From: JACKII01 sp041687435
GTDB taxonomy: Bacteria > Pseudomonadota > Alphaproteobacteria > Bin95
Length of the DNA stretch: 64,000 nucleotides
Assembly: GCA_041687435.1 (NCBI GenBank)
Contig: JAWLBX010000013.1
Span: 29,779-93,778, forward strand
Direction of reading: 5' to 3'
The notes below the pieces were generated by a model that saw nothing but the letters and a program-made list of their open reading frames with translations, was not told where the DNA came from and did no database searches. The translations under genes were made by a program, and so were the position numbers. Below, one piece after another: positions 62,839-64,000 of the stretch; the first letter of the stretch is position 1; each line of letters begins with the position of its first letter.

Positions 62839-64000
62839 ATGGCCAACCTGCCCAAATCGCCCCTGGCACCCGCCGCCTTCCCGACCCTGCCCCCGATTGC
62901 CGGCGTCCGCCTGGGCGCGATGGAGGCCGGGATCAAGTACAAGGGCCGCCATGACCTGGCGCTCTGGCTGCTGGACGAGGGCACGACCGTCGCCGGCGCA
63001 TTCACCAAATCGCTGACCGCCGGCGCCCCGGTGCAGTGGTGCCAGGAATCGCTGAAGGGCGGCTCCGCCCGGGCCATTGTCGTGAACTCCGGCAACTCCA
63101 ATGCCTTCACCGGCCAGACCGGGCGCGACACCGTGCAGGCAACCGGAGAGGCGGCGGCGAAACTGGCCGGCTGCAAGCCATCCGAAGTGTTCATTGCCTC
63201 CACGGGTGTGATCGGCGAGCCGATCCCGCCGGACCACATCCCCAGCAAGCTGCCAACCCTGTTCGGCAAGGTCTCGGAAGACCAGTGGGGCCATGCCGGC
63301 GCTGCGATCATGACCACCGACACCTTCCCCAAGGGCGCGACGGCCACCGCGAAAATCGGCGGTGTGGAAGTGCGCGTCAACGGCGTCGCCAAGGGCTCCG
63401 GCATGATCGCGCCGGACATGGCGACCATGCTGGGCTTCCTCTGCACCGACGCCGCCGTGCCGGCCGACGTGTTGCAGGGCGTGCTGTCTCATGCGGTGGA
63501 GCGCTCGTTCAACTGCATCACCGTGGACAGCGACACCTCCACCAGCGACACGGTGATCCTCTGCGCCACGGGCAAGGCGGGTAACCTACCGCCAGCCCAT
63601 GCGTTCGATCCAGGCCTCGCGGAGTTTGCGGAGGCGGTAGAGGCGGTGTGTCTCGACCTCGCCCAACAGATCGTGCGCGATGGCGAGGGCGCAACCAAAT
63701 TCGTGACCATCAAGGTGACTGGCGCCGACAGCGACCAGGCCGCCAAACGCATCGGCCTTTCTGTTGCCAACTCGCCGCTAGTCAAGACCGCAGTTGCGGG
63801 CGAGGATGCCAACTGGGGCCGCATTGTCATGGCCGTCGGCAAGTCCGGCGAGAAGGCGGACCGCGACCGGCTGCAGATCCACATCGGCGGAGTGAAGATC
63901 ACCGATCAGGGCAAGGTCGTCCCCGGCTATGACGAAGGCCCGGTCGCCCAGCACATGAAGGGCCAAGAGATCGATATCGCCATCGACATCGGGATCGGCC
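62839..64000 (+). CDS. argJ: Bifunctional ornithine acetyltransferase/N-acetylglutamate synthase (3' end outside window)
   Basis: The first 387 residues are visible; the C-terminus lies beyond the window. ArgJ recycles the acetyl group between ornithine and glutamate in arginine synthesis. Landmarks include ARAIVVNSGNSNAFTGQTGRD and the self-cleavage region KGSGMIAPDMATMLGFLCTDA, where cleavage before Thr of MATML yields two subunits. SFNCITVDSDTSTSDTVIL and the late VKTAVAGEDANWGRIVMAVG also fit. It shares a window with carAB, which feeds the same pathway. Confidence 0.95.
   Translation, partial: MANLPKSPLAPAAFPTLPPIAGVRLGAMEAGIKYKGRHDLALWLLDEGTTVAGAFTKSLTAGAPVQWCQESLKGGSARAIVVNSGNSNAFTGQTGRDTVQATGEAAAKLAGCKPSEVFIASTGVIGEPIPPDHIPSKLPTLFGKVSEDQWGHAGAAIMTTDTFPKGATATAKIGGVEVRVNGVAKGSGMIAPDMATMLGFLCTDAAVPADVLQGVLSHAVERSFNCITVDSDTSTSDTVILCATGKAGNLPPAHAFDPGLAEFAEAVEAVCLDLAQQIVRDGEGATKFVTIKVTGADSDQAAKRIGLSVANSPLVKTAVAGEDANWGRIVMAVGKSGEKADRDRLQIHIGGVKITDQGKVVPGYDEGPVAQHMKGQEIDIAIDIGIG

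Overview
The window is a GC-rich bacterial chromosome segment that is almost completely coding. The gene content and order point to an alphaproteobacterium, probably of the Rhodospirillales or a related marine order. The supporting signs are greA-carB-carA facing yqeY-dnaG-rpoD, the run dnaB-alr-mlaE-mlaF-radA-cvpA-purF, an IalB-like exported protein, and several acyl-CoA dehydrogenases. This placement is inferred from gene order and family knowledge, not from a 16S gene. No rRNA, tRNA or CRISPR array was seen.

Layout. 1-13.3 kb: a 5'-truncated L,D-transpeptidase, a 2-hydroxyacid dehydrogenase, the AMPylase SelO, a dipeptide-type ABC importer (binding protein and two permeases, no ATPases), an esterase, a cyclopropane-synthase-like methyltransferase, queG, a phosphotransferase-fold protein, an SMP-30-type lactonase and an exported EF-hand protein. 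13.5-20.6 kb: an OmpR-type two-component system, two PEP-CTERM-like surface proteins lying in a partial duplication, two acyl-CoA dehydrogenases and a GFA-family protein. 20.6-30.5 kb: core genes greA, carAB, yqeY, dnaG and rpoD. 30.5-36.7 kb: a TauD-like protein; a four-gene minus-strand unit with a DsyB-like methyltransferase, a cupin resembling DMSP lyases, a thioesterase and a CoA-transferase; a lone exported protein; a GNAT acetyltransferase; and folE. 36.8-46.8 kb: a tightly packed minus-strand run from dnaB through purF to an SDR and a DHA2 transporter. 46.8-55.4 kb: a small hypothetical, an RraA-like protein, a VUT-family transporter, rlmN, an IalB-like protein, a quinone oxidoreductase, folK, a divergent dihydropteroate-synthase-like protein, a methyltransferase and a DSD1-type PLP enzyme. 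55.4-59.8 kb: a two-subunit CoA-transferase, an acyl-CoA dehydrogenase and a ThDP enzyme. 59.9-61.6 kb: an AT-rich island carrying an Mrr-like restriction endonuclease. The window ends with a double carboxymuconolactone-decarboxylase protein and a 3'-truncated argJ.

How the genes work together. The strongest candidate for an undescribed system is the 31.2-34.6 kb unit. A likely DMSP-synthesis methyltransferase is followed directly by a cupin whose metal ligands match the spacing of DMSP lyases, and then by two CoA-acting enzymes. If correct, one transcript would encode both making and cleaving DMSP. Other points of note are the PEP-CTERM duplication that carries a stub of the neighbouring acyl-CoA dehydrogenase, a DnaG lacking three of four zinc ligands, an Asn/Gly/Asp-rich insert in RpoD, a TauD-like protein without its metal motif, and the Mrr-like island. 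Functions are assigned by reading motifs; no database search was possible.
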